Origin: Pseudomonadales bacterium
Lineage (GTDB): Bacteria; Pseudomonadota; Gammaproteobacteria; Pseudomonadales; UBA7239
DNA length: 64,000 bases
Assembly: GCA_028280345.1 (NCBI GenBank)
Contig: JANQLY010000015.1
Span: forward strand, 62,001 to 126,000
Reading direction: 5' to 3'
Shown: positions 38,366 through 47,512 of the stretch, in pieces
How positions within the stretch are numbered: position 1 is the first letter of the stretch
How the letters are laid out: each line of letters opens with the position of its first letter
Made by a program: the position numbers and the translations under genes
The notes under the pieces: generated by a model
What the model was told of the DNA's origin: nothing
Seen by the model: only the letters and a program-made list of their open reading frames with translations
Database searches by the model: none

Positions 38366-41110
38366 ATGAAAAGTTCCGAGATTCGCAGCGCCTTCCTTAA
38401 TTACTTTGCCAGCCAGAGCCATGAAATTGTGCCGAGCAGTTCACTGGTACCGGGCAATGACCCGACCCTGCTGTTTACCAATGCGGGCATGGTGCAATTC
38501 AAGGATGTGTTTCTCGGTGATGATAAGCGTCCGTATAACCGCGCGACAAGTTCGCAGCGCTGCGTACGTGCTGGCGGCAAGCATAATGATCTGGAGAACG
38601 TCGGTTATACCGCGCGCCACCATACCTTTTTTGAAATGTTGGGCAATTTCAGTTTTGGCGACTACTTCAAACGCGACGCGATAAAGTTTGCCTGGGAGTT
38701 TCTCACCGTTACCCTGCAACTGCCGCCGGAAAAGCTCTGGGTTACGGTGCATATTTCCGATGACGAAGCGGAAAAAATTTGGAAGGAGGAAATGGGTATC
38801 GATCCGAGCCGTTTCTCCAAACTCGATGAAGACAATTTCTGGCAGATGGGTGATACAGGCCCCTGTGGTCCGAGTTCGGAAATTTTTTACGACCACGGTG
38901 AAGATGTACCCGGTGGTCCACCCGGTAGTGAGAATGACGACCTCGATCGTTATATCGAAATCTGGAACCTCGTGTTTATGCAGTACGAGCGCTCCGCCGA
39001 TGGCAAGTTAACGCCGTTACCAAAACCCTCCGTAGATACCGGTATGGGGCTGGAGCGTATTGCTGCGGTGATGCAGGGTGTCCACAACAACTACGATATT
39101 GACCTGTTTCAAAATTTGTTGCAAGCCGTAGGTGAGGTAACGGGTAACACCGATGCAGAGAATATGTCGCGCCGCGTGATTGCAGACCATATTCGTTCCT
39201 GCGCGTTTTTGGTTGTAGACGGTGTATTGCCTTCCAATGAAGGGCGCGGTTATGTGCTGCGCCGTATTATTCGCCGCGCGATTCGTCACGGTCATAAACT
39301 CGGTGTCAAGGATGCGTTCTTTTATAAGCTGGTCGCCGCGTTAACAGCGGAGATGGGAGATGCCTACCCCGAGTTGCAAAAGCACCAGACGCAGGTGGAA
39401 AAAGTTCTGCTTGCCGAAGAGGAACAGTTTGCGCGCACACTCGACAATGGCATGTCGGTGCTGGAAGAAAACCTGACTGACTTGTCCGGCAATACAATTC
39501 CCGGTGAGCTGATTTTCAAACTCTACGATACCTATGGTTTCCCGACCGATCTGACCAATGATATTGCGCGGGAGCGAAATCTCGAGCTTGATATGGATGG
39601 CTATGAGCGTTGCATGAAACAGCAGCAGGACACAGCGCGGGCGGCGGGTAAGTTTGCGGTTGATTACACCGATAAAATACAACTCGACGGTGAAACGGTG
39701 TTTACCGGTTATGAAACCCTGCAAGATACTGCCAATGTGATTGCACTGTTTAAAGAAGGACAGCAGGTTGAACAGTTAGCGGCAAATGATGAAGGTGTTG
39801 TGGTTACCGATCAAACCCCGTTCTATGCCGAGTCCGGTGGGCAGGTGGGTGACTCCGGTCAGCTGGCGATGGATGGTGTGGTGTTTAATGTTAACGATAC
39901 ACAAAAAGCCGGTGCCTGTTTTGTACATAGCGGTGCGCTAACAGAAGGATCGCTCAAGGTAGGAGATCAGTTAAACGCACAGGTTGATCAACAACAGCGT
40001 GAGCGTACCGCGAGCAATCATTCCGCGACGCATCTGTTACACGCCGCATTACGCGAAGTACTTGGCGATCATGTGCAGCAAAAAGGTTCACTCGTTGATG
40101 CGGATAAGTTGCGTTTTGATTTTTCTCACTTCGAGGCATTAACTGCCGAAGAGCGCGACAAAATTGAGCAACGTGTTAACGAGCAAGTGCAGGTAAATAC
40201 GCCGGTGGAAACCAAAGTCACCGATATGGAAAGTGCGAAGGCCATGGGTGCAATGGCGCTGTTCGGCGAGAAATACGGCGACACCGTGCGTGTATTGGCG
40301 ATGGGTGAAGATAATTTCTCCGTCGAACTGTGTGGTGGTACCCATGTGGGTCACACCGGCGATATCGGCCTGTTCCGTTTGCAAAGCGAAGGCGGTATTG
40401 CCTCCGGCGTACGTCGTATTGAAGCGTGCACGGGTGAAGCGGCGCATTATTCGTTGGTTGCAGAGATGGGTAGCCTGCAACAGGCGAACCAGAGCCTCGC
40501 TGCTGAAAATCAGCAACTGCTTAGCCGTATTCAGGAAGCAGAAGCCAACTATGATGCTGCAAATCTGGTGGACGTTGATCTGACATCACCCACGGCGCCA
40601 GCTCTCAACCATCAGGGTGTCAATGCGGTGGAAGCCATTGCGAGTGCGAACCAGACGCTGTCCAGTTTGAAAGCAGCTCAGGCACAGTTGCAAGCCAATA
40701 AAAAAGTACTCGAAAAAGAACTGCAACGGCAGAAGTCTGCGCAGGCGGCTTCCTCCGGTGCAGAGCTGGTTAACCAGGCGAAAGAGTTTAATGGTGTGAA
40801 ATACCTTGTCGCGCGTCTCGATGCGGAAGGTGGAGCACTGCGCGATACGATGGATCAGCTTAAAAACAAGCTCGGTAGCGCAGCGATCTTGCTTGCGGCC
40901 GTGGATGGTGAAAAAGTTGCTCTTGTAGCCGGTGTCACCAAAGACCTTACCGACCGCGTCAAGGCCGGGGACCTGATGAAAGCCGTGGCCCCGCTCGTGG
41001 GTGGCAAAGGCGGTGGGCGCCCGGATATGGCTCAGGGCGGTGGTACTGATCCCTCCGGTGTTGAAGCAGCGCTGAGTCACGCCAGCCAATGGCTCGAAGA
41101 TAATCTGTAA
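38366..41110 (+). CDS. alaS: Alanyl-tRNA synthetase
   Basis: 914 residues, somewhat longer than E. coli AlaRS (876). The N-terminal class II catalytic core has motif 2-like [19 protein letters not shown] (about residue 75). The editing domain carries [19 protein letters not shown] (about residue 552) with the HxxxH zinc ligands and then [15 protein letters not shown] (about residue 657). A coiled-coil segment precedes the C-terminal C-Ala domain with its glycine-rich end (about 870-895). It charges tRNA-Ala and clears mischarged Ser/Gly. The window shows alaS-lysC-csrA-tRNA-Ser without recA/recX upstream. Confidence 0.97.
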   Translation: MKSSEIRSAFLNYFASQSHEIVPSSSLVPGNDPTLLFTNAGMVQFKDVFLGDDKRPYNRATSSQRCVRAGGKHNDLENVGYTARHHTFFEMLGNFSFGDYFKRDAIKFAWEFLTVTLQLPPEKLWVTVHISDDEAEKIWKEEMGIDPSRFSKLDEDNFWQMGDTGPCGPSSEIFYDHGEDVPGGPPGSENDDLDRYIEIWNLVFMQYERSADGKLTPLPKPSVDTGMGLERIAAVMQGVHNNYDIDLFQNLLQAVGEVTGNTDAENMSRRVIADHIRSCAFLVVDGVLPSNEGRGYVLRRIIRRAIRHGHKLGVKDAFFYKLVAALTAEMGDAYPELQKHQTQVEKVLLAEEEQFARTLDNGMSVLEENLTDLSGNTIPGELIFKLYDTYGFPTDLTNDIARERNLELDMDGYERCMKQQQDTARAAGKFAVDYTDKIQLDGETVFTGYETLQDTANVIALFKEGQQVEQLAANDEGVVVTDQTPFYAESGGQVGDSGQLAMDGVVFNVNDTQKAGACFVHSGALTEGSLKVGDQLNAQVDQQQRERTASNHSATHLLHAALREVLGDHVQQKGSLVDADKLRFDFSHFEALTAEERDKIEQRVNEQVQVNTPVETKVTDMESAKAMGAMALFGEKYGDTVRVLAMGEDNFSVELCGGTHVGHTGDIGLFRLQSEGGIASGVRRIEACTGEAAHYSLVAEMGSLQQANQSLAAENQQLLSRIQEAEANYDAANLVDVDLTSPTAPALNHQGVNAVEAIASANQTLSSLKAAQAQLQANKKVLEKELQRQKSAQAASSGAELVNQAKEFNGVKYLVARLDAEGGALRDTMDQLKNKLGSAAILLAAVDGEKVALVAGVTKDLTDRVKAGDLMKAVAPLVGGKGGGRPDMAQGGGTDPSGVEAALSHASQWLEDNL

Positions 41111-41219
41111 AACCCGAAGGCACGCCGTAAATCCCTTAACTTTTCCCTGCGGATAGTGTTTAATGCCGCCCTCGTTAGGCACCCCTTAATCGGGCATTTT
41201 TACCTGTAAATTCAGTGAT

Positions 41220-42452
41220 ATGAGTCTTTTTGTACAAAAATTTGGTGGTACTTCGGTTGGCTCCGTCGAGCGCATAGAAGCCGTGGCAGAAAAAGTCGCC
41301 GGCTTTGTGGAAAATGGCCACGATATCGTCGTGGTAGTCTCTGCCATGAGTGGCGAAACCAACCGTCTTATTGGTATGGCCAACGAAATCCTCGAACACC
41401 CGACCCCGCGGGAAATGGATGTACTTGTTTCTACTGGCGAGCAGGTCACGATTGCGCTGCTCTGCATGGCTCTGCACAAGCGCAAAATCGATGCGAAATC
41501 CTATACCGGCGGTCAGGTGAAAATCCTCACTGACGATGCCCACACCAAGGCGCGCATCCAGCAAATCGACAGCGAATCCATTCACAGCGATCTGAAAAAC
41601 AATCACGTCGTGGTGGTGGCCGGCTTCCAGGGCGTGGATGAGAACGGCAATATCACTACCCTTGGCCGCGGTGGCTCCGATACCACCGCCGTAGCGCTCG
41701 CAGCAGCGCTTGAGGCCGACGAATGCCAGATCTATACCGATGTGGACGGGGTCTACACCACCGACCCGAGAGTCTGCGAAAAAGCCCACCGTATGGAGCG
41801 TATTACCTTCGAGGAAATGCTCGAAATGGCGAGCCTCGGCTCCAAGGTACTGCAAATTCGCTCCGTGGAATTTGCGGGCAAATACAGCGTCCCCCTGCGG
41901 GTGCTTTCCAGCTTTAAGGAAGGCCCCGGAACCCTGATCAGTCTTGAAGAGAGTAGCGATATGGAACAACCCGTCATTTCCGGCATTGCTTTTACCCGCG
42001 ACGAAGCCAAATTAACGATACGAGGAGTACCGGATATCCCCGGTGTTGCCTCCAAAGTGCTCGGTCCGATCAGCGATGCAAATATCGAGGTAGATGTGAT
42101 CGTGCAGAACATTGCCGCGGACGGTACTACGGATATTACCTTTACCGTTCAGCGTGGCGAGATGGCAAAAGCATCTCAAATACTGGATAATACTGCGCAG
42201 GAACTGGGTGCGCGGGAAGTTCTTAGCGACGACAAGATAGCGAAAGTATCTATCGTTGGCGTGGGAATGCGCTCACACGCTGGCGTTGCCAGCACGATGT
42301 TTCAGGCTTTGGCAGCTGATAATATCAATATACAGCTGATTACCACCTCCGAAATCAAGGTTTCTGTGGTGATTGATGAGAAGTATATGGAATTGGCTGT
42401 CAGGTCGCTTCACAGCGCTTTTGGTCTGGATCAGGAACAAGATCAGGAATAA
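41220..42452 (+). CDS. lysC: Aspartate kinase
   Basis: 410 residues, the monofunctional aspartokinase. The signature VQKFGGTSVGSVERIEAVA opens the kinase domain, followed by STGEQVTIALL (about residue 72) and TLGRGGSDTTAVALAA (about residue 150). Two ACT domains (about residues 265-400), with GVPDIPGVASKVL and GVGMRSHAGVASTMFQAL, give feedback control by lysine and/or threonine. It phosphorylates Asp at the head of the Lys/Thr/Met/DAP pathway. An internal start for a beta subunit is possible but not evident. Confidence 0.96.
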   Translation: MSLFVQKFGGTSVGSVERIEAVAEKVAGFVENGHDIVVVVSAMSGETNRLIGMANEILEHPTPREMDVLVSTGEQVTIALLCMALHKRKIDAKSYTGGQVKILTDDAHTKARIQQIDSESIHSDLKNNHVVVVAGFQGVDENGNITTLGRGGSDTTAVALAAALEADECQIYTDVDGVYTTDPRVCEKAHRMERITFEEMLEMASLGSKVLQIRSVEFAGKYSVPLRVLSSFKEGPGTLISLEESSDMEQPVISGIAFTRDEAKLTIRGVPDIPGVASKVLGPISDANIEVDVIVQNIAADGTTDITFTVQRGEMAKASQILDNTAQELGAREVLSDDKIAKVSIVGVGMRSHAGVASTMFQALAADNINIQLITTSEIKVSVVIDEKYMELAVRSLHSAFGLDQEQDQE

Positions 42453-42654
42453 AAGTGCCGCGAGGCAAACAAGTAAATCAATAGGGTCCATCTGTAAATT
42501 TGGATTACATGGGAACATAGTAAGGTTCTTGCGGTCACAGTAGAGTGCGTGTACCTGCGTTTACTATGGCGTTGATATTGTATGAAGTAGATATCTGGCC
42601 AGCATTGGCAGATAAATATAAGTGTCAGCAATAGGTAGCATAATTAAAGATAAA

Positions 42655-42729
42655 TGGGAGCTGGAGAGCTTAACTTTCTGGAGCTGGGAAGGCACCATTT
42701 TAGAGGTAATATGAGGAGAAATAGGAATG
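42655..42729 (+). promoter_or_regulatory. GGA-rich csrA leader, probable CsrA autoregulatory binding sites
   Basis: Six GGA motifs lie between 42657 and 42726, the last two in or next to the ribosome-binding site (GAGGAGAA, then AGGAATG). One sits in the loop of a small hairpin, AGCT-GGAG-AGCT (42660-42671), the classic presentation of a CsrA site. Autorepression of csrA through such leader sites is known in E. coli. Here it is inferred from motif density. Confidence 0.6.
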
Positions 42730-42921
42730 TTGATTTTGACCCGCCGTGTAGGTGAAACCTTAATGGTTGGAGATGACGTAACCGTCACCGTGCTGGGTGT
42801 GAAAGGCAATCAGGTGCGCATTGGTGTCAATGCCCCGAAAGAAGTTGCCGTTCACCGCGAAGAGATTTATCAGCGCATTCAACAGGAAAAAATGCAGGAC
42901 GAAGTCAACGGTAACTACTAG
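42727..42921 (+). CDS. csrA: Carbon storage regulator CsrA (RsmA)
   Basis: 64 residues, typical of the family, beginning [20 protein letters not shown]. The conserved [20 protein letters not shown] block (about residues 26-45) includes the RNA-contacting region near VHRE (R44). CsrA binds GGA motifs in mRNA leaders to repress or stabilise transcripts. The ATG at 42727 follows a GGAG ribosome-binding site. Position between lysC and tRNA-Ser is a conserved pseudomonad-like arrangement. Confidence 0.97.
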   Translation: MLILTRRVGETLMVGDDVTVTVLGVKGNQVRIGVNAPKEVAVHREEIYQRIQQEKMQDEVNGNY

Positions 42922-43245
42922 ACTTTACCTGCATGGAAGCGCCCACCCACAGCCCTGAATTCAGCACTCGGGGCTTTGAATCCCCTTGAGATATGGTATT
43001 ATGCCGCGCTCTCGACAGCGGCAGTTTGGCTGCTATTGGTAGAAAAAATAGTTTTATGTAGAGATGGCCGTTTGGGTGAGGAGCACAATGCTCCGAACGC
43101 GCGAACAGGCGAGGGCTACGAAGCGCAGCGTCCCGAGCCGAACAGAGAGCGCCGGACGAAGGCGCAGGTAAAGAGACCGAGGCTGCGAGGCAAGTAGGTC
43201 CAGGAAAGGAAAGCGATAAAAGGAAGTGATAGAGACAGTTTTAAT
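42922..43245. other. csrA-tRNA-Ser intergenic region
   Basis: No convincing gene lies in these ~320 bases. An imperfect hairpin at 42951-42976 (AGCCC ... GGGCT) may end csrA. A tRNA promoter follows at 42976-43002. An 11-bp match to the tRNA 5' end (AGAGATGGCCG, about 43061-43071) precedes the real tRNA and may be a decayed duplicate. The open frame at 42976-43197 is low-complexity and not credible. Confidence 0.5.
42976..43002 (+). promoter_or_regulatory. Probable tRNA-Ser promoter
   Basis: A TTGAAT -35-like box (42976) and a TGG-TATTAT extended -10 (42994-43002) are followed by a G+C-rich discriminator (GCCGCGCTC), typical of stable-RNA promoters. The 15-bp spacer is short, so the extended -10 probably matters more. 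Confidence 0.5.
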
Positions 43246-43333
43246 GGAGAGATGGCCGAGTGGCCGAAGGCGCTCCCCTGCTAAGGGAGTATATCGAAAG
43301 GTATCGAGGGTTCGAATCCCTCTCTCTCCGCCA
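43246..43333 (+). tRNA. tRNA-Ser (anticodon GCU)
   Basis: An 88-nt gene including an encoded CCA. The acceptor stem is GGAGAGA / TCTCTCC with G73. The anticodon arm reads CCC-CTGCTAA-GGG, giving GCT. A long variable arm (TATCGAAAGGTA) and the T-arm GGTTCGAATCC confirm a class II tRNA-Ser. The downstream terminator and inverted 3'-end copy are described separately. Confidence 0.97.
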
Positions 43334-43387
43334 TACACAAGCCCGCTTACGCGGGCTTTTTTGTGTATGGCGGAGAGAGAGGGATTC
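43314..43387. repeat. Inverted copy of the tRNA-Ser 3' end around the terminator
   Basis: The left arm is 43314-43346 (tRNA T-arm to GCCCGC). The right arm is 43351-43387. They are perfectly complementary except for four extra T residues in the right arm, with a TTAC loop. The inner part is the terminator hairpin and the outer part is the tRNA 3' sequence. Confidence 0.9.
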
Positions 43388-43767
43388 ATTTAAGTCCCTC
43401 GGTTCGACTAAGTGCGCAAGCACTTTGGACGTCGGCTTTGCCGACGGGGCGAAGCCCCGAGTATGGTCCTGAGGCCAGACGAGTCCATCCCTCTCAATGA
43501 ACCATGGGCTTTGGTCAAACGAAACTCCCACGCGGGCTTTTTTGTGTCAAAACGAGTCAATCCCTCTCTCATACCCCAAAACGAAACTCCAGGTACCTAT
43601 CGAGGCAACTCAAATTACTTACCAAAACTACCCCTTCGGGTAGTATTTTTTCCAGGCAGCATATAGATAATGAATGCAATTTAAATATTAGGGCTTTAAT
43701 AGGTTTTCAAACGACCCAAAGCGGACATTACTGCTGTGTATCCAGCCGTGAGTTTTCAAGGAGAGTC
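43334..43767. other. Gene-free junction with nested small repeats
   Basis: No credible gene lies here. From left to right there is the tRNA terminator and inverted tRNA end, then three small stem-loops near 43409-43461 (AGTGC-GCAA-GCACT, GTCGG-CTTT-CCGAC class, GGGGC-GAA-GCCCC). A second copy of CGCGGGCTTTTTTGTGT sits at 43531-43547. Decayed direct repeats of GAGTC-ATCCCTCTC (43481, 43554) and AAACGAAACTCC (43518, 43579) follow. The region looks like a rearranged edge of the accessory block. Confidence 0.6.
43339..43362 (+). terminator. Rho-independent terminator of tRNA-Ser
   Basis: AAGCCCGC-TTAC-GCGGGCTT followed by TTTT, six bases after the CCA end. This is a strong, short hairpin with a T run. 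It also forms the core of the larger inverted repeat. Confidence 0.88.
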
Positions 43768-44307
43768 ATGAATCAAATTAAGAAGCTTTTTTCATTTCTA
43801 ACAACACTTTGGGGAGCTTTAGCTGTTACCGCAATCGCTTTTCCCGGAGCGACTGCTTTATTAGAAATTCCCATAGCAGCAGAAAACTCCAAAATATCTG
43901 CGCTTTACCCTGTTATAGGTACAATATGTTCAGCATTTTGTTTGCTGATACTACTTTCATACCAAGAGGAACTTAGGGTTCATTCTTTTGCCAGAAAGCT
44001 AGCATTACGCGCAGGTATACTAGGGTTTCTGTTATTTATGAGCTTTGTAATGATAAGAGTCGTATACCTCGACATAAATGTTTCTCAGAGAGGCGAACCT
44101 CCGCAAACGGGAGAGTTTATCTACCGACATCATGGATTAGGACTAATGCTAATTGAGCGATACCAAGATGGGCAGTTAGTCCAAAGGGAAGAGCGTGGCG
44201 ACCCTCTAGATGTTCTCGCTCTAGCATTATTTGCGGTTACTTTCGCAAGTTTTACTGTAGGTTTTTCAGCGCTCGGAATTCATACATTTAAAACTAATGG
44301 AAATTAA
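43768..44307 (+). CDS. Hypothetical membrane protein (179 aa)
   Basis: The ATG at 43768 follows AAGGAGAG, which decides the start even though the frame opens at 43504. About four membrane helices lie near residues 10-30, 45-65, 78-100 and 148-170. A periplasmic or cytosolic loop carrying GEFIYRHHGLGLMLIERYQDG sits before the last one. I do not recognise the family. It is the first gene of the AT-rich accessory block. Confidence 0.6.
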   Translation: MNQIKKLFSFLTTLWGALAVTAIAFPGATALLEIPIAAENSKISALYPVIGTICSAFCLLILLSYQEELRVHSFARKLALRAGILGFLLFMSFVMIRVVYLDINVSQRGEPPQTGEFIYRHHGLGLMLIERYQDGQLVQREERGDPLDVLALALFAVTFASFTVGFSALGIHTFKTNGN

Positions 44308-44354
44308 AGAGTAAAGCTACGGGTGCGCTAACGCGTGCTTTTATTTGGGTGTTT

Positions 44355-44373
44355 ATGTCCGCTAATGGCACAA
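44355..44373 (+). repeat. Interspersed short repeat, copy 1
   Basis: ATGTCCGCTAATGGCACAA lies in the gap between two accessory genes. Near-identical copies occur at 45116-45131 and 46048-46067, and an inverted half-copy (AGCGGACAT) at 43720-43728. Confidence 0.6.
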
Positions 44374-44410
44374 CATTTATAATTTCTATATATTCGATTT
44401 AGGAGATTAA

Positions 44411-45070
44411 ATGGATTTGGATTACTTTCTCAAAAAGCGACTAGAGTATAGTAGATTTTTTTTCACTACTGCGTCGAAGCCGTTTGAAGATATTATTTTA
44501 TCCATAGAGAAAGAAGAACCTCCATTTATTCCTGTTTATGACGAGACTGGTGAGCCTCAATTTGTAAAAGAGTGGATTGATGCACATACAGGTTTGGAGT
44601 CTGTGGGGATAGCAATACTTTCAATGCTAGCCTCTGCATTACAGTTATTTTTGAATGAATGGGTTCGCAGGATTGAAAGCCCTGATCAAAAGTACTCTCG
44701 GAAACATAAACGCGGTTGGCTTCACGCATATTTGGAAATTATAAAAGAGGTAGGCTTGAATCTTGAAGATTGTCCATCAGATTTAGAGTTAATTGAGCAA
44801 GTTGTATTAGCTAGGAATAGAGGTCAGCATCCAGATTGCTTGACGATATTAAGCACTACTCATTCAAAAAGGGACTTAGCAAAGCATCCGTCTCCATATT
44901 TTGTATCTGAAACAGATCGTAGAATTATCGATTTTGATGGTGGTGATCAATCTTGGTGGCTAACTCCGAATGTATATATAGATCATAACAAATTTAAACA
45001 TGTTACTAATGAAATTGAAAAAATGTGTATCTGGCTAGAAGAACAGTACAGAAATACATTGAACGCATAG
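44411..45070 (+). CDS. Hypothetical protein with HEPN-like Rx4H motif
   Basis: 219 residues, soluble, mostly helical. It contains RNRGQH (R135-H140), the Rx4H pattern of HEPN nucleases, after a helix that ends VVLARN and before a helix-rich C terminus. I do not recognise a named family. HEPN proteins often serve in toxin-antitoxin or defence systems, but no clear partner is adjacent. The gene is AT-rich like its neighbours, with AGGAG before the ATG. Confidence 0.55.
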   Translation: MDLDYFLKKRLEYSRFFFTTASKPFEDIILSIEKEEPPFIPVYDETGEPQFVKEWIDAHTGLESVGIAILSMLASALQLFLNEWVRRIESPDQKYSRKHKRGWLHAYLEIIKEVGLNLEDCPSDLELIEQVVLARNRGQHPDCLTILSTTHSKRDLAKHPSPYFVSETDRRIIDFDGGDQSWWLTPNVYIDHNKFKHVTNEIEKMCIWLEEQYRNTLNA

Positions 45071-45115
45071 CAAGATAATGTTTGAATATTTTATTAGTTC
45101 TGTCATCACTTCAAG

Positions 45116-45131
45116 ATGTTCGCTTATGGCA
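45116..45131 (+). repeat. Interspersed short repeat, copy 2
   Basis: ATGTTCGCTTATGGCA matches the copies at 44355 and 46048 with one or two changes. It lies in the gap before the next gene. Confidence 0.5.
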
Positions 45132-45229
45132 TTTTCCAGTCAGATGGCCTATTTATATAGTGTTTTTTTTAATTTTAATCCACAGGATTGACACCATTTT
45201 CTTACTCTATTCTAGGAAAAGGAGGTTCA

Positions 45230-46012
45230 ATGAGCGATCCGAATTTTGGTGAAGATGGAAAAGTGCCAAAGAATGGGCCTGGTTCTCTAGAGAAAAAGCT
45301 TTGCCGATCATGTAAGCATGAGATGCCAGTTGATGCAAATAAGTGCATAGAATGCTCAAGTTTGCAAAACTGGAAAAGATACCTAAGTTTCAGTACTGCT
45401 ATTTTAAGCCTTATTTTGGCATTGGTTAGTGTGCTTGCTTTAGCAATACCGATATGGGATGAAGTATTAGCAGAAAAGGTTGCATCTCCTGTTACATCCT
45501 TAGTTGATGTGAATGATACTGGATTGGCAACTTTTGTTGTGACCAATAAAGGAAATGCTCCAGCAGTACTTGAGCATATCTTGGTAGGAACAAATGAAGC
45601 TGTCATAAGAATGTCGCTAGATACAACTACTAAGGATGAAAGGATTATTAAACCCAATGATATTAGCGTTATTAAGCTAAGGGCTGATTTGGATGATAAT
45701 GTAGATGATCTTTGGGAGTTGGTTAAGCTGTATCGTGATAGCGCAGGTTGTCAGATTCAAGTGGGTGTAATTACTCCTGATGGTAAGCGCGAATCTGTAC
45801 TGGTTGATGTAAGTACAGCGGGATATGAAGAGCCTGCTAATGGGAGTGCATGCCCTTTGAAAGTGGCTAAGCTGATTACTCAAACCTTACAGTTTTTGTC
45901 TAATAATGATGACTATAAAAAGAGCCTGTGTCAGGTTGTCCAAAAGCATCCTCGTGATCCTGCTAATCCTATGCTTGGTCCAGAATGCACTAAGATTCTT
46001 GCAGAATTTTAA
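45230..46012 (+). CDS. Hypothetical protein: zinc ribbon plus single membrane helix
   Basis: 260 residues from the ATG at 45230, which has AAAAGGAGG just upstream. The upstream extension to 45188 lacks a ribosome-binding site. Residues about 25-43 form a CxxC...CxxC zinc-ribbon (CRSCKHEMPVDANKCIEC). A membrane helix follows (about 52-76) and then a ~180-residue, strand-rich domain containing LATFVVTNKGNAPAVLEHILVG. The topology suggests a cytosolic zinc ribbon with the C-terminal domain outside the inner membrane. Function is unknown. Confidence 0.6.
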   Translation: MSDPNFGEDGKVPKNGPGSLEKKLCRSCKHEMPVDANKCIECSSLQNWKRYLSFSTAILSLILALVSVLALAIPIWDEVLAEKVASPVTSLVDVNDTGLATFVVTNKGNAPAVLEHILVGTNEAVIRMSLDTTTKDERIIKPNDISVIKLRADLDDNVDDLWELVKLYRDSAGCQIQVGVITPDGKRESVLVDVSTAGYEEPANGSACPLKVAKLITQTLQFLSNNDDYKKSLCQVVQKHPRDPANPMLGPECTKILAEF

Positions 46013-46047
46013 GAGCTGTTCTGATCAGGCATTTAGAATGAAAGTGA

Positions 46048-46067
46048 GCGTCCGCTTATGGCACAAA
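46048..46067 (+). repeat. Interspersed short repeat, copy 3 (contains a false start codon)
   Basis: GCGTCCGCTTATGGCACAAA repeats the element at 44355 and 45116. It contains the ATG at 46058 that opens the Rhs frame. Because the ATG belongs to the repeat, the true Rhs start is more likely the ATG at 46085. Confidence 0.6.
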
Positions 46068-46084
46068 ACAAACCTAAAAATCGA

Positions 46085-47509
46085 ATGAACCCACTCAACC
46101 CCCTCCCAACTCTCCTAACCCTGCTCCTCCTCGCAGCCCTAACTTCCTGCAAACTCGAAATCGACGCGAGTGGTTCCGGCTCCGGTAATATCCAGACAGC
46201 CAGCGGCACCATAGACTGCGACTATGATGGCAGCAGTACCAGCAACGACTGTGTGCAGGAATATGTCACAGATATCACAGAATGTGATAATTACGAATCA
46301 ACATTGAATCCGGAAGACTCGGACGAATGGAGCGAGCTACCTGAATGTACCCATGTCGACCCGACATGGAGCGAAACCTTTGTTGCCACTGCAGATGAAT
46401 CCAGTACCTTCGGCGGCTGGCACGAGAACTGCGCCGGTGGCAGCAGCTGTAGTTACGAAGTCGATGAAGACGATGTGGATAATGAAAGCACCTATACGGT
46501 TGAAGCTCGCTTTGAACCGGAGTCGGAACCCGAAGCAGTCAGTTACACGTACAACCATTTGGGGCAAAGAAAAAGCAAAACCACCGGTACGGCACCCAAC
46601 CAGATCACCACTTACTATATCTACGATCCTGCGGGCCGTTTGATTATGGAGCAGACCAATGAGACTTCGCCGCTGATCAAACACTACTATTATATGGAGG
46701 GTGAACTGATTGCCATCCATGAAAAGCGCGATCTGGCCGATCCGCTAACGGACCCGGAGGCTATTCACTATGTGGTGAACAACCACCTCGGTCAGCCGAT
46801 GTATATGGTTTCCCGAAGTAATTCACTGCACTATGAACGCTACCAGACACCGTTTGGCCAAACCTGTAGTGAATATCAGGTCAATACGATTAGTGAGCAC
46901 AATACCCGGTTTCCGGGACAGACCTATGAGGCTGAAACTGGTTATCATCAGAACTGGCACCGGGATTATGATCCGAGTATAGGCAGGTATATGCAGGCGG
47001 ATAGGTTGGATAATTTGAGTAGGACGCATGAACCTGAGCTATTATTGGCAGCGAGTATGGGTGCTATTGAGTTACCAGAGTATATGAGTAATAACCATTT
47101 ATATGGGTATGTCTATCAGAATCCGGTGATGTGGATAGATCCCCTGGGTCTTCAAGGTCATAGAGGGAGATCTGCAGGTGCTCCTGGTGAACGATGGGAA
47201 GACATGAGTTGTGAAAAGAGAGAGCAGAGAATAGAAATGCAAAGGGATTTGGCTATGGAATTTGCTATGGCTGGTGCCGGTGTTTGGAATTTTGCTAAAT
47301 GGAAAAGAGGTTTTGAGTATGTAGATAGATATGGAAACAGGTGGGCTCCTTGGGGAAACCGCACAGGTCACCCAACAGGTAGATGGCCACATTATCATAG
47401 AAGAAAAACTGACCCTAATACTGGACAAACTGTCCCAGGAGGTTCTCGAAAAAGGCACCGGCCTTGGGATAAAAAAGCTACTGATCAATCATGGTGGGAT
47501 AGGTGGTAA
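46085..47509 (+). CDS. Lipoprotein-headed mini-Rhs protein with C-terminal toxin-like tip
   Basis: 474 residues from the ATG at 46085. A lipoprotein signal peptide ends in LTSC (Cys22). Residues about 25-145 resemble a divergent InlB B-repeat (TFGGWHENCAGGSSC). Residues about 150-356 are only the last part of an Rhs repeat region: YTYNHLGQRKSK, YDPAGRLIMEQ, and the core end RYDPLGL-like signature, here YVYQNPVMWIDPLGL. The final ~118 residues are a variable tip with PHYHRRKTDPNTGQTVPGGS and RHRPWDKK, resembling polymorphic toxin tips. It is much shorter than full Rhs proteins. Deployment is uncertain; delivery by a secretion system or release from the surface are options. Confidence 0.75.
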   Translation: MNPLNPLPTLLTLLLLAALTSCKLEIDASGSGSGNIQTASGTIDCDYDGSSTSNDCVQEYVTDITECDNYESTLNPEDSDEWSELPECTHVDPTWSETFVATADESSTFGGWHENCAGGSSCSYEVDEDDVDNESTYTVEARFEPESEPEAVSYTYNHLGQRKSKTTGTAPNQITTYYIYDPAGRLIMEQTNETSPLIKHYYYMEGELIAIHEKRDLADPLTDPEAIHYVVNNHLGQPMYMVSRSNSLHYERYQTPFGQTCSEYQVNTISEHNTRFPGQTYEAETGYHQNWHRDYDPSIGRYMQADRLDNLSRTHEPELLLAASMGAIELPEYMSNNHLYGYVYQNPVMWIDPLGLQGHRGRSAGAPGERWEDMSCEKREQRIEMQRDLAMEFAMAGAGVWNFAKWKRGFEYVDRYGNRWAPWGNRTGHPTGRWPHYHRRKTDPNTGQTVPGGSRKRHRPWDKKATDQSWWDRW

Positions 47510-47512
47510 CAT

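Noticed and set aside
41111-41219. Terminator between alaS and lysC
   Set aside because: AATGCC and GGCATT can pair before TTTT, but the loop is about 26 bases, so it is weak evidence.
43058-43095. A second tRNA gene before tRNA-Ser
   Set aside because: Only 11 bases match the tRNA 5' end. No anticodon or T-arm follows.
42976-43197. A 73-codon frame between csrA and tRNA-Ser
   Set aside because: Low-complexity charged C terminus, overlap with the tRNA promoter and no ribosome-binding site.
43504-43767. N-terminal extension of the membrane protein at 43768
   Set aside because: The extension contains decayed repeats and no ribosome-binding site, while the ATG at 43768 has AAGGAGAG just upstream.
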